Shown here: in pieces, positions 12,751-24,836 of the stretch
How positions within the stretch are numbered: the first letter of the stretch is position 1
Layout: each line of letters opens with the position of its first letter
Origin: Anodontia alba
Taxonomy: Eukaryota; Mollusca; Bivalvia; Lucinida; Lucinidae
DNA length: 64,000 nt
Reading direction: 5' to 3'
Assembly (NCBI GenBank): GCA_964016985.1
Contig: OZ024823.1
Location: 64,500,514-64,564,513, forward strand
Translations under genes and position numbers: made by a program
The notes under the pieces: model-generated
Seen by the model: only the letters and a program-made list of their open reading frames with translations
What the model was told of the DNA's origin: nothing
Database searches by the model: none

Positions 12751-12946
12751 CAATACTCCGCTTGTTACGAAAGTGCGTAGCTCATTCCAAATGTGGTGGT
12801 AATCGTAGAGATTTACGCATTCTCCGCTCTGTTTTCCATTTTTCAGAAAAAAATTGCTTCGTAGTAAATGTCCCAATACTCCGCACAATATTTTCTTCGG
12901 AGTTATTCGTAGTTGCATGGAATCCTTCGGAAATTTGAGGTACGGG

Positions 12947-14000
12947 CACTCCCTCATAATCTTATAAAAGAAAAACTAAATGATTTAATGGAATGGACAT
13001 TTCATAGAGAAGATTCCCTCTACCTTGCATGTAATGTAAGAAATGCTTTTTTTCACTTCTGAAGTGCATAAAAATTACACATTATGGACATGTCAGAAAG
13101 TGTGTGAAGCTCTCACCTTTCTACTTGACAATATTTATATAAGATTTGGTACTAAGTTATTTAGACAAATTGTGGGTATTCCGATGGGTACCTATTGCGC
13201 ACCCCTTGTGGCTGATTTGTTCTTGTTTTGTTATGAAAGAGACTTCATGATGTCCCTTTCCGTTGAAAACCAATCTGAAATCATTGAAGCATTTAGCTTG
13301 ACTTCAAGATATTTGGATGATTTATTGAATATTGACAATACCTACTTTGATGGTTTAATCAGTCAAATTTACCCCCCAGAACTTGAGTTAAATAAAGCTA
13401 ATTCTTCTGATACCGAAGCCGCGTTTTTGGATTTACATTTATCTATTGTAGATGGGTTTGTTTCCTGCGAAATTTATGATAAACGCAATGATTTTGATTT
13501 TGAGATTGTAAATTTTCCTTTCTTGGATGGTGATGTTCCTCCTGCGGCATCCTACAGTGTTTATATTTCACAATTAATTCGATTTGCCAGGGTGTCTAGT
13601 CATGTAACTGACTTCAACACTCGTAATAAATTGCTAACTGTTAAACTTCTTAATCAGGGTTATCGGTATCATAAACTATGTAAAGCCTTTTCTAAGTTTT
13701 ATAGACGTCATTCCGATTTAGTTTCAAAATTCAACTAAAATCTCTTCTGCAACAAGGCCTATGGGAACCTGAATTTTGTGGTGACTTAGTGTATAAATTC
13801 AGAAAAATATATGCTTGCAATGACTTCAGCACCCAATTTCGTAAAATCATTCTTCGATATAAAAAGATTGGGTACAACATAAATGTTATACGACAGACTG
13901 CATGCATGGTTGTTAACCCAATCACGGTTAATAACTTTGCTTCCCTCTTTAATTGCACGCCGGCGGGTTAGGCCACAGATTCTATGATGGTTCCAGCATA
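12947..14000 (+). pseudogene. Penelope-like reverse transcriptase, C-terminal part
   Basis: Continues the gene at 10191. The frame resumes at once after the inserted element with codons for PHNLIKEKL. A long open stretch at 13043-13738 carries the RT core: QIVGIPMGTYCAPLVADLFL (the GIPMGT palm motif) and SRYLDDLLNI (the YLDD catalytic box), then a C-terminal thumb-like region. The frame passes a TAA at 13736-13738 after KFN and resumes in another frame (YKFRKIYA to NCTPAG); a TAG then precedes ATDSMMVPA and TAA near 14000. So there are at least one frameshift and one stop. No GIY-YIG endonuclease domain follows, unlike classical Penelope elements. Dead copy of an endonuclease-lacking PLE-type gene. 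Confidence 0.85.
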
Positions 14001-14568
14001 AAGGCTTACTTGAAATTTAATTTTGGGTAATGTTGGTTGGTACTTGATGCTCTATCTTTGGTCAGGCCCACCGGAGTCTAACTGTTGGTTTTCTTCACTC
14101 CAGCATTTCAGTTGTTTCGTACTGTCGAGTCCTCATCGTTGTTTCATCTCTGTAATTAGTTGATTTTTTGTGTTCTCGGAGATGTAGCACTGATGAGGTA
14201 GGAAGCCTTCATGCGGACTGAACAAATTATGTGTCTAAACCGCGGCAGAAGTAAGGGCGAGGATTGTGGCCACATAAAATCGATTTAAGCCCCCCAGTGA
14301 AATACTTTCACTGACCGTTCCAAGGCGGTTCTTCTGTCATGGTTTATTTTTGTTGTAGTTTGTCTTTGAATGTGTGTGTCGTTTACATCTTTTTCTTTTG
14401 AATAGCCATTTGGCCACTTTGTGGGAAAGTAACTGTCCATTTGGCTTTCTGCTAGTGATGTTTCCATTAGGGTCTAGTTATTTCGTGTTTGTGTTTCTTT
14501 CCCTTTGATATCTCTGATGGGAGGTGTAGGATAATTGTATCGATTCCTGATCATTGCCTTCCCTTCTA
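14001..14568 (+). other. Probable 3' untranslated end of the Penelope-like element
   Basis: About 570 bp of non-repetitive sequence between the RT stop and the point where family D resumes (TTTTGCTCGAG at about 14566). On the family D side the break reads GAACTTG on the left and TTGCTCGAG on the right, allowing a short TTG duplication. There is no coding signal on either strand that I trust; the minus-strand frame at 14285-14467 has no recognisable features. Confidence 0.55.
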
Positions 14569-16166
14569 TTTTGCTCGAGATATTATAATACCAAACAAAT
14601 GTGTGAAGATACATTAAAATCCATTAATAAATGCAGGGGGTAGAGCAATGCCAAAGTTGTTTTTTTTTTGTTTTGTTTTTTTTCCTAAAAGTAGCCACAG
14701 TGACCTTGACCTTGAGCCCAGCAACCTGAAAGTTCAACTTGCTCAAATTATTATCATAACAAACATTTAAGTGAAATTTTATTAAAATCCATCACTAAAT
14801 GCAGGCACTAGAGCGATGTAAGTTTTTTTTTTTCTAAAAATAGCCACAATGACTTTGACCTTTAGCCCAAGACCCTGAAAGTCAAACTTGCTCAAGATAT
14901 TGTCATAATTAACACTTGTGTGAAGTTACATTAAAATCCATTTATAAATGAAGGCGCTAGAGTGATGACAACGTTTTTCTGAAAATAGCCACAGTGACCT
15001 TGACCTTGTGCCTAGGACCCTGAAAGCTGAACTTGCTCAAGATATTGTTTTACCCTACATTTGTGTGTTTGTTTGTTTGTTTGTTTGTGTTGAGGTTTTA
15101 CGGCCCAGTCAACCAAGTGGGGTCATGTCGAGCGTGGTCAGTTTACCTAACTACACGTTTACTAGGCAGGCTTAGTCCTCTAAACTGTTAACCAGTATTG
15201 TGCACATTCTTTCGCCAGAAACTGACAACTGCCCTTCTTGAATCAGCGGAAGGGAGGGAAAACATTTGTGTGAAATTATATTAAAATCCATCAATAAATG
15301 TAGGCACTAGAGCGATGACAAAGTTTTTCTAAAGATAGTCACAGTGACCTTGACCTTGAGCCCAGGACCTTGAAAGTTTATCTTGCTCCAGATATTGTCA
15401 TACCAAACATTTGTGTGGTTATATTAAAATCTATCAATAAATGTAGGCTCTAGAGTGATGATAAAGTTTTTCTAAAAATAGCCACAGTGACGTGACCTTG
15501 AGCCCAGGACCCTGAAAGTCTAACTTGCTCGAGATATTATCATACCCAACATTTATGTGAAGTCACATTAATATCCATCAATAAATGTAGGTGCTAGAGC
15601 AATGACAAAAGTTTTTTCTAAAAATTGCCACAGTGACCTTGACTTTGAGTCCAGGACCTTGAAGTCAAACTTGCTTGAAATATTGTCATACCCAACTTTT
15701 GTGTGAAGTAACATTAAAATCCATCAATAAAATGTAGGTGCTAGAGTGATGATAAAGTTTTTCTAAAAATAGCCACAGTGACCTTGACCTTGAGCCCAGG
15801 ACCCTGAAAGTCGAACTTGCTCAAGATATTGTCAAACCCAATATTTGTGTGAAATTATATTAAAATCCATCAATAAATGTAGGCGCTAGAGCGATGTCAA
15901 AGTTTTTCTAAAAATAGCCACAGTGACCTTGACCTTGAGCCCAGGACCTTAAAAGTTGAGCTTGCTCGAGATACTGTCTTACCCAACATTTTTGTGAAGT
16001 TGTATTAAAATCCATCAATGATTGTAGGATCTAGAGTGATAACAAATATTTTCTAAAAATAGCCACAGTGACCTTGACCTTGAGCTCAGGACCCTGAAAG
16101 TGGAACTTGCCTGAGATATTGTCATACCTAACATTTGTGTGAAATTATATTAAAAGTCATCAATAA
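14569..16166 (+). repeat. Family D array, continuation of the 9445 block
   Basis: About eleven ~143-bp family D units following the Penelope-like insertion. They are interrupted by a SINE at 15068-15261 and then by family F at 16167. The left end joins the 10190 break in register (AACTTG to GCTCGAG), so both blocks belong to one element. Confidence 0.8.
15068..15261 (-). mobile_element. tRNA-derived SINE, 5'-truncated, 11-bp target duplication
   Basis: Minus-strand copy of the SINE at 11963, lacking its tRNA-like head. The plus strand shows a TTTG run, TGTGTTGAGGTTTTACGGCC, CAGAAACTGACAACTGCCC and a purine-rich end. Direct repeats ACATTTGTGTG lie at 15057-15067 and 15262-15272 in family D sequence. 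5' truncation with a flanking duplication is typical of target-primed reverse transcription. Confidence 0.88.
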
Positions 16167-18254
16167 ACTAGAACAGTGTTTTCGGAGGAAAACGTATGTC
16201 CCCCCACCAGTTTGAACAGACATATTGTTAAAATAGATTGTATCTATAATAAACTCAAAGTCACAATATACCTATATGTAAGTTTGGTCAAAATTCATCC
16301 ATTCCTCAATGAGATAGGGTGCTGACAAGCCATTTTCTAAAATCAAAGCCCTTGTGTATCCTTGAAAATGGGATCAAGGTCACAAAAAGTCTAATCAGTT
16401 CCTGTCTCTATCTCAACAATATAGCTGTGTAAGTTTGGTCAAAATCCATCCATTCATTCAGCAGATAGCATGCAGACAAGCCATTATACAACAATCTAAG
16501 CCCTTTCCGGATCTTGAAAATGGGGTCAAGATCACCAAAATAAAGTTAGTTATTTTCCATGACACAACAATTTGGCTGTGCAAGTTTAGTTAAAATCCAT
16601 CCATTCCTTCAAGAGATACAGTGCAGACAAGCCATTTTCCAACAATCTAAGCCCTAGTGTGACCTTGAAAATGGAGTCAAGGTCACCAAAATCTAATCAG
16701 TTTTTTTCCATGTCACAACAATATAGATGTACAAGTTAGGTCAAAATCAATCCATTCCTTTAGGAGATAGGGTGCAGACAAGCCATTTACCAACAATCTA
16801 AGCCCTAGTCTGACTTTGAAAATGGGGTGAAGGTCACCAAAATATAATCAGTTCCGATGCATGTCCGAAAAATATAGCTGTGCAAGTCTGGTTGAAATCT
16901 ACTCATTCCTTCAGGAGACAAGGAGCAGACAAGCCATTTTCCACCAATCTAAGCCTTAGTGTGACCTTGAAAATGGGGTCAAGGTCATCAAAATCTAATC
17001 AGCTATTTTCCATGTCTCAACAATTAAGATGTAGAAGTTTGGTTAAAATCCATTCATTCATTTAGGAGACAGGGTGCAGACAAGCAATTTTCCAACAATT
17101 TAAGCCTTGCTGTGACCTTGAAAATGGGGTCAAGGTCACCAAAATCTAATCAGTTCTTTTCCATGTCTCAACAATATAGCTGTACAAGTTTGGTCAAATC
17201 CATTTATTCATTCAGGAGATAGGGTGCATACAAACCATTTTCCAACAAATCTAAGCTCTGCCATGACCTGGAAAATGGGGTCAAGGTCACTAAAATCTAA
17301 TCATTTCTTTTACATGTCCCAGCATTGTAGATGTGCAAGTTTGGTCAAAATCTATTCATTCCTACAAGAGATAGGGTGCAGACAAGCCGACAAGCCATTT
17401 CCCAACAATCTAAGCCCTCCTGTGACCTTGAAAATGGGGTCAAGGTCACCAAAATCTAATCAGTTCTTTTACATGTCCCAGCAATATAAACATGCAAGTT
17501 TGGTTAAAATCTATTCATTCCTTCAAGAGATAGGATGCGGACAAGCCATTTTCCAACAATCTAAGCCCTCCTGTGACCTTGAAAATGAGGTCAAGGTCAC
17601 CAAAATCTAATCAGCATTTTTCCCCCTCCCAATGATATATTTGTGTAAGTTTGGCTAAAATATGTCCATTCAATAAGGAGATAGAGTGCGGACAAGAGGC
17701 TACGCCCCATTTTCCAACAATCTAAGCCCTCCTGTGACCTTGAAAATGGGGTCAAGGTCACCAAAATCTAACCAGTTCTTTTACATGTCCCAGCAATATA
17801 GCTGTGCAAGTTTGGTTAAAATCTATTCATTCCTTCAAGAGATAGGATGCGGACAAGCCATTTTCCAACAATCTAAGCCCTCCTGTGACCTTGAAAATGA
17901 GGTCAAGGTCACCAAAATCTAATCAGCATTTTTTCCCCTCCTAATGATATATTTGTGTAAGTTTGGCTAAAATCTGTCCAATCAATAAGGAGATAGTGTG
18001 CGGACAAGATGCTATGTCCCATTTTCCAACAATCTAAGCCCTCCTGTGACCTTGAAAATGGGGTCAAGGTCACCAAAATCTAATCAGCATTTTTCCCACT
18101 CCCAATGATATATTTGTGTAAGTTTGGCCAAAATCTGTCCATTCAATAAAGAGATAGAGTGCAGACAAGTGGCAACGCCGACGCCGATGCCGCCGGCGGG
18201 ATCTGCACTAAAAACAATATGTCCCCCCCCATCCCCCCATGGTGGGGGGACATA
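16167..18254 (+). mobile_element. Family F element, complete, inserted without target duplication
   Basis: Begins ACTAGAAC, then a small hairpin TTTTC/GAAAA, then TATGTCCCCCCACC at 16195-16208. That motif is an exact 14-bp inverted repeat of the last bases, GGTGGGGGGACATA (18241-18254), which also form the right arm of the terminal hairpin at 18218-18254. Between lie about 13 units of ~150 bp with CCTTGAAAATGGGGTCAAGG and CATTTTCCAACAATCTAAGC. On both sides family D reads straight through (ATCAATAA, then ATGTAGG), with nothing duplicated or lost. The open frames inside follow the repeats and are not genes. Confidence 0.88.
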
Positions 18255-18540
18255 ATGTAGGCGCTTGAGTGATGACAAAGTTTTTTTTTCTAAAACTGCC
18301 ACAACGACCATGACCTTGAGCGTGACCTTGAGTCAAACTTGCTCGAGATATGTCATACCTATTATTTGTGTGAAGTTATATTAAAATCCATCAATAAATG
18401 TAGGCACTAGAGCGATAACAAAAGTTGACCACACGTATGTACTTACGAACATACGTACGTACGTACGTGACATAAGTATTTACGTACTGGACAAACCCTC
18501 TATCCCCTCCACAACTTCCTTGTGGGAGGGGATAATAAAC
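18255..18540 (+). repeat. Family D 3' terminus with hairpin, second copy
   Basis: Resumes family D after F, passes an ACGT simple repeat (about 18444-18466) and ends in the hairpin at 18501-18534, TATCCCCTCC opposite GGAGGGGATA. Compared with the hairpin at 7103 the inner stem is altered (TTCCTTGTGGGAG), but the outer stem stays fully paired. Confidence 0.8.
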
Positions 18541-19264
18541 ATGTTTTTACTGACCAACAACATTATTATCCAATGATAAAGGTAATACTAATTACTACTG
18601 CAGTTGAGATCATAGTTCTTAACCCTTAGCATGCTGGGTAAAATTTCCAGCAGACAACAATTTGCATGAAATGTCAAAAATGTTTCTGAGAAAAATAAAA
18701 AAAAAATATCAGTTTGTCATCTGCTGATCTGCCCAACTAGTGGTAAAGGTTCTTATCTCTCTACAAAACACTTATCTTGTGTTGCTCTTTTAAAGCACCT
18801 CAAAGCCATTGAAACCTCTGATGACCATCATACTTATCTACTGTAAAAACCCTTTAAAAAATTCTTATTCTCCAGAACTAAGCTAAGCTAATGGCTGCCG
18901 GGTAAATCTTGGTACAGAACATCAGGGAGTTTGTCATGATCCTTGGTTTACAGATTTGTTTCCCTATACATTTCTATGTAACCTTATTTTCTCAAATGCA
19001 TTAAAGATTGCCCATTTTCACCAGCTCTTCATGAGATAACAGACAACGAGTACTGAATGAAATCCCAGACAAACATTTAAACTGCTAAACAAGAAATTCT
19101 GTCCTGGAAAGCTGAAATTGATAGGCAAAGACAAGAACATCAGGCTTGCCTCACAGATCATGCTGATGTACACTCTAATTATAGCCATCTTCCTATACAA
19201 TATACTTGTGAGATTTGCACTCTGACTACAATACCCAAGAAAACAAGGCATCGCATACAAGACT
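18541..19264. other. Sequence between family D copies, no gene recognised
   Basis: Contains a dispersed repeat at about 18617-18680 (TTAGCATGCTGGGTAAAATT) that recurs in reverse orientation at about 57840-57950. It also holds a diverged minus-strand family C fragment at about 18840-19000. The minus-strand open frame at 19018-19260 has no domain or motif I recognise. Confidence 0.5.
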
Positions 19265-20027
19265 ACTTTGTGTGGGAAAGTACTGAACTGAACTGGGAAA
19301 TTTCATGAAATATAATAGTTATATGAATGAAGAAACAAAAAGCCTGTGACCTTAATGTAAAGGTCAGAAGTACTGTATTGTAAACATTCAGATTTTCAGG
19401 TTGGGAGAGATTAGACCTCACATGATAGAAAATATTACAGTCATCAACCTTGACCTTGAGCCCAGGACCTCAAAGTCGAACTTTGATAAATGTTGGGGGT
19501 GGAGCGATGACAAATTTTTTCTAAAAATAGCCAGTTACCGTACCTTGACCTTGAGCCTAGCAACCTGAAAGTTCTCGAGATACTATAATACCCAACATTT
19601 ATATGAAATTATATTAAAATCCATCAATAAATGTAGGCACTAAAGAGATGACATAGTTTTTCTAAAAATAGCCACATTGACCTTGACTTTGAGCACAGAA
19701 CCCTGAAAGTCGAACTTGCTCGAGATATTGTCGTACCAAACAGTTGTGTGAAATTATATTAAAATCCATCAATAAATGTAGGCCTTGAGCGATGACAAAG
19801 CTTTTTTATAAATAGCCACAGTGACCCTGACCTAGAGCCCACGACCCTGAAAGTCGAACTTGCAAGAGATATTGTCATACCCACATTTGAGTGAAATTAT
19901 ATTAAAATCCACTCATAAAAGCAGGCACTAGAGCGATGAAGAATTTTTTCTAAAAATAGCCACAGTGACCTTGACCTTGAGCTCAGGCCCCGGAAGTCAA
20001 ATGTGTTCAAGATATTATCATACCCAA
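19265..20027 (+). repeat. Family D block, third copy, 5' section and array
   Basis: Begins with the same single-copy section as 9490-9700 and continues into about five ~143-bp units. It is broken at 20027 by the hAT-like element; family D resumes at 21163 inside the same unit. Confidence 0.8.
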
Positions 20028-21162
20028 CAGGGCTCTAGAAATTCTGAAATCTGAATCAGTCCAGCCAATAATGATGATGTCATCAACGAACCAATTTCCA
20101 AAGTGAAAATAAAATATCACCTGTCACCAAAACTAATGACAATGCTGCTGTGTTTTAAATGTGTTTAGTTAGTCAGTAAAGTTTCCACACAATGGTGTCA
20201 TCAATAAATATGTAAAAAGAAAGACAAAACAGACGATTTTGCTGTTATTCCAACTCCATAATGAATTGACTGCTGGGTTTTCCTAGATAACTATTTATAG
20301 ACAACTTGTTCCCGTCTGGTGTGTAAGTGCGAAGACATCTGACCTGACTGCTTAAATTTTTAGCACTGACAAATCTTTGTCTAGCAGCGCAAGTAGTGCA
20401 TTACTTATTTTTGCTGTGAAATCTAACTTGAATCATACTCGCGTGTTACGGCCGTCAAAAAAATAAAAGTAATAATAATAAGACCAAGAGCAGAAGTTAT
20501 TGTATGCAACATCTGATCAGGACCTATACGGTTTGGGAATTAATTTATCAAATCTGGGACCAACAAACCGCAAACCGTGTTGAACAAAAAAAAAAAAAAA
20601 AAGGAAGAAGAAGGAAACAAGTGCGTGCAAGCCGTGCATTCTTTAATCATTCTGTTGGTATTAAAGCAACCTTTGATCTTTTGGACATGCCGACTGCACC
20701 TGGTGTTTTGCAGTCGCAGTGTATTCACATGTGTCACACAAACGGATTAATTATCAGACTGCCATCACTGATGATTTGTGTTAATCGCTTGTTTACCACA
20801 AAAAGGACAATGAATTGTTGATTTTCTGACAATGTTTGGATAATGACGTAATTAATTTGTGTTGCGGTAAGTTACCGTCATTCATCTGACCTCTCAATTA
20901 TACATGTCAAATGACCGTTTAGAGCCGCTTAACTACCATAATATCGCATTTAAAAGGTGCGCGGACACACAGTTTGTGAAGATTTGACTGTTTGTGATTT
21001 TTTAGACATCACTGATTCTTGAAAATTGGTTGTTTGGGGAAAAATGGGGCCCAAGGCACGACCCTGTGGGACCGAATTATTAGTGTTATTTGGTGTTTAA
21101 AACCGGTCCGGGATTCTTATTTTCGGTCCAGATAGGCTATTTTCCTGTTTTCTAGAGCCCTG
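20028..21162. mobile_element. hAT-like non-autonomous element, 1135 bp
   Basis: Has a 14-bp perfect terminal inverted repeat, CAGGGCTCTAGAAA at 20028 and its complement ending at 21162. It is flanked by the 8-bp direct repeat ATACCCAA (20020-20027 and 21163-21170), which is unique sequence in the family D unit. An 8-bp duplication and a CAGGG start fit hAT elements. The interior is AT-rich with an A run at about 20585-20602; a short open frame at 20504-20821 is not transposase-like. Some internal stretches have a lower repeat content than the surroundings. Confidence 0.92.
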
Positions 21163-21383
21163 ATACCCAACATTTGTGTGAAGTTACATTAAAATCCACC
21201 AATAAATGTAGGTGCTAGAACGCTGACAAAGTTTTTCTAAAAAAAGCCACAGTGACCTTGACCTTGAGCACAGGACTCTGAAAGTTGAACTTGCTTGAGA
21301 TATTGTCATATCCAACATTTGTGTGAAGTTGTATTACAATCCATCAATAAATGTAGGTGGTAGAGCGATGAAGTTTTCTAAAA
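21163..21383 (+). repeat. Family D, resumed after the hAT-like element
   Basis: One and a half ~143-bp units. The block ends at 21383 in TTTTCTAAAA, where a family C' element starts. Family D continues at 25546 with AAAAAAGCCACAG, so the two parts flank a nested insertion of about 4.2 kb. Confidence 0.8.
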
Positions 21384-22444
21384 ACAAGACGCCCACAGGC
21401 CACAACTCGCTCACCTGAGTGAAACCGCCACTGCAGATATGCAGATGGCATGCAACAATTTCCAATACTCTTATGACAAGGCAATGGCTTAAACAGTTTT
21501 TGAAATATCTTGCTTACAAGGTTAAAATGCTGAAATTTTCAAAACGTCACAAGTAAAACAAGTCACCCCCAATGCCTCCTACCAACTTTCGAGTCAACTG
21601 GCATTTCGATGCAGTAGAAAAAACGAAAAATAGATTTTCAAGATGGTGGCCATCTTGGATTTCCAATCGGAACGATTATAGCTATTTTTGATCTACAAGT
21701 CACCCTGATGCTTCCTACTAAGTTTCGAGTCAATTGACTTTTAGGTTTAGGAGAAGAAGCCAAAAATAGATTTTCAAGATGGCTGTCATGGCAGCCATCT
21801 TAGATTTCCGACTGGCATGATTTTAGCTATTTTTGATCTACAAGTCATCCCGATGCTTCCTAGCAAGTTTGGAGTCAATTTGCCTTTTGGTTCAAAAGAA
21901 GAAGCGAAAAATAGATTTTCAAGATGGCTGCCATGGCGGCCATCTTGGATTTCCAATCGGCACGATTTTAGCTATTTTTTATTTATAAGTCACCCCAATG
22001 CTTCCTAACCAGTTTGGAGTCAGTTGGCTTTTGGGTTTAGGAGTAGAAGCAAAAAATAGATTTGCAAGATGACTGCCATGGCGGCCATCTTGGATTTCCG
22101 ACTGACACGATTTTAGCTATATTTGATCTACAAGTCACCCTGATGCTTCCTAGCAAGTTTGGAGTCAATTGGCCTTTCGGTTCAGGAGAAGAAGCGAAAA
22201 ATAGATTTTCAAGATGGCGGCCATCTTGGATTTCCGATCGGAACAATTTTAGCTCTTTTTGATCTACAAGTCACCCTGATGATTCCTACCAAGTATTGAG
22301 TCAATTGGCCCAGGGGCGTAGGAAGAGTAGGCTTTTAAAGCAATTGTTCAAGCTGCATGACGCACGCCGCACCACCCATGATGGATGACTGACATTGACT
22401 GACCACAATAGCTCACTATGAGCACTTCATGCTCAGGTGAGCTA
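21384..22444 (+). mobile_element. Family C' element, complete, 1.06 kb
   Basis: The 5' end is ACAAG, a weakened hairpin GCCCACAGGC, then GCTCACCTGAG. The core is about five ~150-bp units with GATTTTAGCTATTTTTGATC and AAGATGGCGGCCATCTTGGA; the latter is itself a near-palindrome. The 3' end reads GACTGACCACAATAGCTCAC and then the hairpin arm GCTCAGGTGAGC. It resembles family C at both ends but has a different core and lacks the long ACGG run. Confidence 0.8.
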
Positions 22445-22880
22445 AAAATCTGAGCAAATTTGGCTCAGTGGCTTCAGAGGAGGTCGTCTGATATTCTCAA
22501 CAATTTTCCCATACAAATGTTATGGGGCTCATACAAATGCATAGGGAAGCAAACTTGACCTTGCCGTAAAAAGGTCAAATGTCAACGTACGACAATCTTT
22601 TTAGCAATTTTCGTAGATCTCCTGTCCCTGATGATTTGTGCACAGGTTCAGCCCCAAGGCATCCTCAGTTCTGGAGAAGAAGATTTTTAACGGGTTTAAC
22701 CATATATGGGCATGGCGGCCATCTTGGTCAATGAACTGCTACCATTTTAGCAATCTTTCGTTCCCCCGACTTAAGAAGGCTCAATATGAAATTTAAGCAA
22801 ATTTGGCTCAGTGGCTTCAGAGAAGAAGTAATTTAAAATTCTCAACAATTTTCCTATTCAAATGTATGGGGCTCATACAA
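22445..22880 (+). mobile_element. Family C copy C4, first part
   Basis: Internal family C sequence (ATTTGGCTCAGTGGCTTCAG, then CTTGACCTTGCCGTAAAAAG) following C'. It has no 5' end of its own. It is split by family E between CATACAA (ending at 22880) and ATCATAGGG (24837). Confidence 0.75.
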
Positions 22881-24836
22881 ACTAGACAAAGTGCCCAGTG
22901 CGGCACGTATACCCTCGACCAGCGCTACCGCCACTTTTTAAAGAGCACAAAGTATGTAGCTTTGACTCTGGAGATGGCAGTTGCATGCTGTATGTTATAT
23001 TATAACATTGAAAAAATTCAATCACACGTAATATGAAGCCCTTGACCTCAAAGGTCAGGCACAGGCGCAGGGATTGAGCTAAATAAAACTATAGCCCTAT
23101 AACTATCACCATATACCAGTGAAATCAATCAGCCTTTATAATATAAGCAAAAATGACATTTGTATGAAAAGTCTGTGACCTTGACTTAAAAGCCATGTCC
23201 CAGCTTGGGGATGGTCCCGAGAAAAACTTTATACCTATATATACCATCATGCTTAATATTAATGAAACCAACAAAAGGGTCTTCATAATATAGCTATATA
23301 AACTTAGATGCAAATTTTTTTTTACTTTTATATGAAATTTCTAAGTCTGTGGCCTTGACCTCAAGTTCATACCCCGGGATGGGGATGATGCTGAGTAAAA
23401 CTCTAGACCTATATCTACCAACATTCAAAATATAAATGAAATTCCTCAAAGGGTCTTGATGGTAAAGCTATATAAACATAAACACAAAAATTTTGACTTC
23501 TTTATGAAAATCTAAGTCCGTGACCTTGACCCCAAGGTTATTCCCTGGGATAGGGCTGGTGCTGATAAAAACTTAAGCCCTATATTTACCATCAGGCCAA
23601 ACGCATATGAAATCCATCAAAGGGTTTTCATAATATAAGGTCTTATAAACTTAAATGTAAAAACTTTGACCCTAAGACAAAAATAAAGAATGAACAAATA
23701 ATGCTTCAACGGATGGATGGACAGACGAACAAATTCCTTGCTGATAGCTATATCTGCTCAACCTTTCAATAAGGGGACAATAAAATTTAACAAATGGTCT
23801 TGATGATATGGCTATATAAACTTAAATGCAAAAAGTTTTAGTTTTATATGAAAATTCTAAGTTCGTGACCTTGACCTCGGTCACACCCTGGGTGGGGATC
23901 ATGCTGAGTAAGACTCTAGGCCGATATCTACCAACATGTCAAATATAAATGAAATTCCTCAAGGGTCTTGATGATACAGTTATATAAACTTAAACACAAA
24001 AAACTTTGACTTTTTTATGAAAATTCTAAGTCTGTGACCTTGACCCCAAGGTTATTCCCCAGGATAGGGTTGGTGCTGATAAAAACTTAAGCCCTATATT
24101 TACCATCAGGCCAAACATGAATGAAATCCATCAAAGGGTTTTCATAATATAATGTCTTATAAACTTAAACGTAAAAACTTTGACCCTAAGACAAAAATAA
24201 AGTATGAACGAATAATGCTTCAACGGATGGACGGACAGACAAACAAATTCCTTGCTGATAGCTATATCTGCTCAACCTTTCACTTAGGGGATAATAAAAT
24301 TTAACAAATGGTCTTGATGATATGGCTATATAAACTTAAACGCAAAATTTTTTACTTTTATATGAAAATTCTAAGTTCGTGACCTTGACCTCGGTCACAC
24401 CCGGAGTGGGGATCATGCTGAGTAAGACTCTAGGCCAATATCTACCAACCTGTCAAATATAAATGAAATTCCTCAAGGGTCTTGATGATACAGCTATATA
24501 AACAAACACAAAAAACTTTGACTTTTTTATGAAAATTCTAAGTCCGTGACCTTGACCCCAAGGTCACCCCCGGGGCGGGGATGGTGCAGATAAAAACTTT
24601 AGACCTATAACTACCATCATACCGAATATGAATGAAATCCATCAAAGGGTCTTCAAAATATGAGGTCTTATAAACTTTAACGCAAAAACTTTGACCCTGT
24701 GACGGAAAGACAAACGAACAAACAAACGCACGCACGCACAAACGAACGAACGAATGTATGAACTAACGAACGGACGGACAGACGAACGAAAAGCAAAAAC
24801 TATATACCCCCACATACTTCGTATGTCGGGGGTATA
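22881..24836 (+). mobile_element. Family E element, complete, inserted without target duplication
   Basis: Begins ACTAGAC, a small GTGCC/GGCAC hairpin, then CGTATACCC. The middle has about nine ~150-bp units (GTGACCTTGACCCCAAGG, ATCTACCAACATG, AATTCCTCAAGGGTCTTGAT); two interior units carry their own ACGG tracts. The 3' end has a run of ACGA/ACGG variants (24725-24790), then the hairpin at about 24803-24836, TATACCCCC opposite GGGGGTATA. The family C host sequence reads through CATACAA/ATCATAGGG with no duplication. The start layout ACTAGA, hairpin, ACGTAT, ACCAG is shared with family F. Confidence 0.85.

Larger units (their letters stand above)
10876..12946. mobile_element. 2.07-kb inverted-repeat element inside the RT gene, superfamily unclear
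   Basis: Bounded by a perfect 16-bp terminal inverted repeat: CCCGTACCTCAAATTT at 10876-10891 and its complement at 12931-12946. The RT reading frame is clean on both sides if the element and one copy of a 2-bp CA are removed, so the target duplication appears to be CA. Both flanks of the interior are dense in TTCGTA/TACGAA and CGGAG/CTCCG motifs, and a four-unit 118-bp tandem lies near the right end. A SINE sits at 11963-12265. No transposase is visible; the open frame at 11309-11572 looks like chance in AT-rich DNA. Confidence 0.85.

Noticed and set aside
14160..14250. CTGATGAG followed by GGACTGAAC in the Penelope 3' region as a hammerhead ribozyme, known from Penelope-like elements
   Set aside because: The second core segment is TGAAC instead of CGAAAC and stem II does not pair well; too weak without folding.
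17224..17922. 128-codon plus-strand frame with repeated MGSRSPKSNQFFYMSQQ
   Set aside because: Mirrors the ~150-bp family F unit, which happens to stay open over three units.
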